Shown: positions 46,985-64,000 of the stretch, piece by piece
Position numbering within the stretch: position 1 is the stretch's first letter
How the letters are laid out: each line of letters begins with the position of its first letter
Assembly (NCBI GenBank): GCA_009760855.2
Contig: WPIO01000014.1
Location: forward strand, 647,501 to 711,500
Direction: 5' to 3'
Length of the DNA: 64,000 nt
Source: Cristatella mucedo
Taxonomy: Eukaryota; Bryozoa; Phylactolaemata; Cristatellidae
The notes under the pieces: generated by a model
Told to the model about the DNA's origin: nothing
Databases searched by the model: none
What the model saw: the letters and a program-made list of their open reading frames with translations, nothing else
Translations under genes and position numbers: made by a program

Positions 46985-47075
46985 TCTTTGCAGCAAATGT
47001 AAAGCGCCTAGAAAGTGATTGATTTCTCCGAGGGCATTTTATCAAGTGTGTCATTGTTATTACTATTATTTTTTT
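46985..47075 (+). mobile_element. LINE 3' tail fragment
   Basis: GCAAATGTAAAGCGCCTAGA, then a mutated hairpin and ATTATTTTTT-type tail. Confidence 0.8.
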
Positions 47076-47143
47076 TGTTCAATAAAATCATAAACATCTT
47101 TGAAAATCATCGGCACCACCATTACAATCTGCGAGTGGTTCGT

Positions 47144-47404
47144 TTATTCAAACTGCACGTCCTGGCACTGCTGGAGCACAGGCACGTCCGGCTCCTCCGA
47201 AAACAAGTCGCCGTCGTCGATGTGCACGTCCAAACCGACCTCAAAGCTGTCGAACTCGGATGTGTCCTCCGCGCCTGGCTCGTCCTCATTAGGTCCTTCT
47301 TGCGGGTCCACGATGGACAGCAACCGGCCGAGTACACTATAGCGAACCCCGCAGACTTCGTGGAGAAGCGTACAGAGCTGGACTCGGGTCTTCGTCCCAG
47401 CCAA
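47144..47404 (-). CDS. Candidate terminal exon of an unknown acidic protein
   Basis: The minus strand is open for about 86 codons to a TAA at 47144-47146, and AATAAA overlaps that stop. The C-terminal translation is acidic and low in basic residues (for example VGLDVHIDDGDLFSEEPDVP). The segment is much GC-richer than its AT-rich surroundings. Other frames are open over part of it, and the 5' border is unclear: a CTATAG acceptor near 47338 is one option. I do not recognise the protein. It may be a real last exon, a retrocopy, or coincidence. Confidence 0.3.
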   Translation of the reverse strand: MAGTKTRVQLCTLLHEVCGVRYSVLGRLLSIVDPQEGPNEDEPGAEDTSEFDSFEVGLDVHIDDGDLFSEEPDVPVLQQCQDVQFE

Positions 47405-47886
47405 TCAGCCCATACGTGACTGGGTCCAGTAGTTTAGGAGTAAAAGTTATCTGAAATTTTTACATTATACATGCATAGTTTATTTTGGGGACTGTATTAT
47501 ACCTCTATTATACGACCTTGTTCTTTACAGGTTCTATGCACACGGAACAATTGGTTCGTCCGATAAATTTAAGCAAGGTTCGAATTTGTCCGTATTTTCT
47601 TATCATTGACAAATATCAAATTGCAAATGTACCAGCGCCCTATTTATCAAAGTAGCATTTGTTTGGAATATTGGAAATTCTATACTTTCAGGACGTAAGC
47701 AATTAAGAAATAATCGATAATTACCAAGAACCAAAATTGCGTTATACTGTATTTGCACGAAATTCTAGCTCCATTTATTCTCCTGCTCCAGTCTACATAT
47801 CCACGCTACTTACCAGTTAGGCTAGGGCACATACCACTCACTGAAGCTCTCTTCTGACGTTACTTGATTTTTATATACATGCAAAC

Positions 47887-48055
<169 letters not shown>

Positions 48056-48300
48056 CGAACCCGGCTCGATCGTATTGCCAACTTGTATTGGGAGCATCAG
48101 TGTCTCTCTCATCCTTGTGCCCTCTTTCTTTAGAGTTGCTTTTCTAGCATCTTTGGCATGCCGCCAAAAGAATTAGGCCCGGCTTGCACGAAGGAATGAG
48201 TTTCCATTCTCTAGAGCGAACGAGTGGGATATATGTCACGGTCAAGGTCAGGCCCACTTTGTTTTCCTTAGGGTTGCATGGATGCTGTGTTTTCTTTCAG

Positions 48301-61664
<13,364 letters not shown>

Positions 61665-61859
61665 GTAAGCGAGGGTTTGTACTGTGGCATGTTACGACAT
61701 AACATGCGAATACTGTAAATCTGCTAGAAGCAAGCATCTGAAATGATTAAAAGTCAGATAATTCAGCTCCATATTGATTTCGATTGCTTGCAATTTCACC
61801 AAAATTGACCGTGCAATTTGAGCATGCATTGGATGACCGTATTACGCACGTATTTATCA

Positions 61860-62112
61860 CAGCATTTAGTGGGTCCCTGTAGTTCAAGCTTTATGTGGTT
61901 ATGAATGCTGACACTGTGCATACTGCCACTAACCACACCTGCCTGCTGACCCAGTGTATGTCGCCCCTAACCATGTTATTCTTGTCGTTTATTGAGCTTG
62001 CTAGCACTAACCATTCGATCATGCTTTCTTTGCAGCAATTTAAAGCGCCTAGAAAAAGATTGAGTTATCTGAGAGCCGCTTTATCAAATGTATTATTATT
62101 ATTATTATTGTG
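61860..62112 (+). mobile_element. LINE 3' fragment
   Basis: UTR blocks (ATTTAGTGGGTCCCTGTAG, CTGCTGACCCAGTG), AAAGCGCCTAGAAAAAGATT and (ATT)n at 62092-62109. Confidence 0.88.
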
Positions 62113-63154
62113 CACGTGTCTTCATTACCTCCCTCTGATTAACTGCTGCTGACTACTGAGTCATCTGAGTCGTCACGTAACCCGTGTATTCTCGCATCAT
62201 TTTTACGAAGATCGAATGCGCTCCCATGGCTATTGGATATTGATGAGAAGCTATGGCTGGCTTATATAATCGGAGATTGCGAAGATTTTTGGCACTGTTT
62301 TGCCACCTCTTGTAGAGACAACATATCCACGCCTGACTTTAAAAAGCCAACAGACTCTGCTAAGATTTAGTTTTGACGTTCAACTTGATAGCAAATCGCT
62401 TTGAATTTCCTACGAAAGTCCGAATGCAGGCATAACTCTGGGTCTAAGACCTGCAATGCTACGATTAGGAAGTTGTAACCGACGTGCAACGAAGGGGGTC
62501 TGACTGTGGCCTGACTGTTTGTGGCTCAGGAGCTTGCATCAGGCAGAAGAGTCCTTAAGAAAAAGAGACGCAGTAAAAGAGACGCATAAAAGTGACACCA
62601 CGTTACGAGTTTCCTGGTCCACTTTATCCAAGTTCTCATGGTCTAGTGCTGCTTTCTTGATTAGCTGCCTGACAACAGCCTTTTCGAAAGGTACAGGGAC
62701 AAATTTAGCATGTTAGTTATGCAGTGCAGCAGCAGATCCATGTATCTCAGAAGTAGGACTGTAGTAATAGGGTCTAAAGGACTGTTAGTTTATTTGTAGT
62801 GGGAGATGAATTTCTGGATTATGTCACACGTAGCTAGTTGAATGTAGACGCGGAGGTACTGCACGGAGTTTTGGGAAATGATTTCTGTTAGGTTGTTATT
62901 GACGAGCAGGAATTGGGAGGGAATGCTGCTACCTCAGGGACGGATTTCCCGATATTGTCTATCGTGCTGGGAAAAGAAGCCAGAGAAGCGATCGGCTAGA
63001 TCATCACAATTACACTCGGTAAGGAGCAAGCCTGGGAGCGGTTAATGGTAAACGGTTGATTGTAGACCTAAACTTTTTTGGATCTCGCGTCTGTTATCCA
63101 ACAATATTTTTTATAAAAGCTAGAGTTGGCATTTTCTAGGATCGATTGGTATAT

Positions 63155-63325
63155 ATAATAATAATAATAATTCACTTGATAAAGCGCCCTCAGAGAACTT
63201 AATCTCTCTCTAGGCGCTTTACATTTGCTGCGAAGGGAAATGCAATTGAATGGTAAGTAAAATCATGCTTGATAAGCAAACAAAAGGATCAACATGGTTA
63301 GGGGTGACGACATGATCTACAGTAG
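63155..63325 (-). mobile_element. LINE 3' tail, antisense
   Basis: (TAA)n at 63157-63172, then TTCACTTGATAAAGCGCCCT and CTCTAGGCGCTTTACATTTG, then the UTR to about 63325. Confidence 0.9.
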
Positions 63326-63339
63326 TCTCCCTATGCCTT

Positions 63340-64000
63340 AAGAAGGACTATCAGTCCTGATCTTTTTAATGCTTTGTCCAGCTTAGGCATAGTAGACCTA
63401 ACTAGTTTAATTTCAGCAGGGAACCATAACCAGTCTGGGGAGGGCGTACAGTGAGATTAGTCAGAGGTGCAAACTCACTAAGCTTATCAGCGAGTATCGT
63501 TTTTTTTAGCATTTTACTATTGATGACAGGTCGGAAGGGAGATTAAGATACGGGGATGAAGAAGATATTCTCGTGCGGACAGCAGCATTGATGTCAACGG
63601 TCTTGAAGTTTCGCGATTTACTGATGATTTTGGATACGGAGGAGGGCACACGCTGTAGACTGAATGAGATCCGTATTTAATCAAGTGAGCAGAGCTCGGT
63701 AACGGTAGGGGATGATAGCATACACTAGTGGGAGAATATTTAATGTGTACGTGACCCTTGTTGTGAGTGGGGTCATGCACTTAAGCCACAGGGGAAATGA
63801 GTCAGTCGATGCACGATATTCAGCACTTCAGGCTTAAGTTAACTTGTCAAAATGAAAGTTTAAAAATCACCAATAACGAGCAAAGATCAATTTTTCCACA
63901 CACAATTAAAATGATATCAGAGAAATTTGAGATAGAGGACGACTTGGTACGTAGAGATAATAGACTACTGCCACTATTGGCAGCTTGTTGTCAAAGAGAA
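63340..64000 (-). mobile_element. Possible antisense LINE endonuclease region
   Basis: On the minus strand an LLVIGDF motif near 63860-63885 resembles the GDFN block of LINE endonucleases, and an open stretch (63517-63780) precedes the usual RT position. Homology is weak and the element runs off the window. Confidence 0.35.

Noticed and set aside
61665-64000. Further ABCB exons (TM8 onward)
   Set aside because: I looked for the second intracellular loop motif and a second Walker A and found neither, so the gene must continue outside the window.

Overview
The window is nuclear DNA from an animal, most likely an invertebrate bilaterian. It has spliced genes with GT-AG introns, non-LTR retrotransposons ending in (ATT)n tails, tRNA-derived SINEs and very long dinucleotide microsatellites. 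There are no operons, ribosome binding sites or CRISPR arrays. I could not narrow the phylum from sequence alone.

Two real protein-coding genes can be rebuilt. (1) An even-skipped/Evx homeobox gene lies on the minus strand (11930 down to 7149). It has three exons that join in frame to a predicted 292-residue protein. The homeobox is split by an intron between homeodomain positions 46 and 47, and the protein ends in LFQPYRN, which resembles the Groucho-recruiting tail of Eve proteins. A TATA box lies about 100 bases upstream of its ATG. (2) A full-type ABCB (P-glycoprotein-like) transporter lies on the plus strand, with twelve exons between 48301 and 61664. They cover the first transmembrane domain, the complete first nucleotide-binding domain, the linker and the start of the second half; the rest lies beyond the window. 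Two of its introns appear to start with GC instead of GT. The linker exon carries one surplus base in a run of seven G, which breaks the frame between phase-0 exons. A possible first exon is at 44544-44699.

Layout: 0.3-5 kb holds two copies of an L2/CR1-like LINE around an antisense LINE of another lineage. 5-20 kb is a GC- and CpG-rich domain with eve, interrupted by (TA)n, (GA)n, (CA)n and GC-rich triplet repeats. 20-38 kb is AT-richer intergenic DNA with LINE fragments, a SINE, perfect hairpins and an unusual cluster of direct and inverted repeats (37-38.3 kb). 38.8-40.3 kb is a second GC-rich island. 40.6-47.1 kb is packed with SINE and LINE pieces and a few candidate exons. 47.9-64 kb is the ABC transporter, with retrotransposons in its introns.

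The mobile elements form one system. The LINE 3' ends share a conserved hairpin followed by (ATT)n, and one SINE family carries a related tail, as expected if the SINE is copied by the LINE reverse transcriptase. A second tRNA-like SINE family with a different conserved core is also present. Nothing resembles a previously unknown multi-gene system. The best candidates for follow-up are the SINE/LINE partnership, the 37-38 kb repeat cluster, the GC-AG introns and homopolymer frameshift in the transporter, and the candidate orphan exons near 43.8, 44.6 and 47.2 kb.
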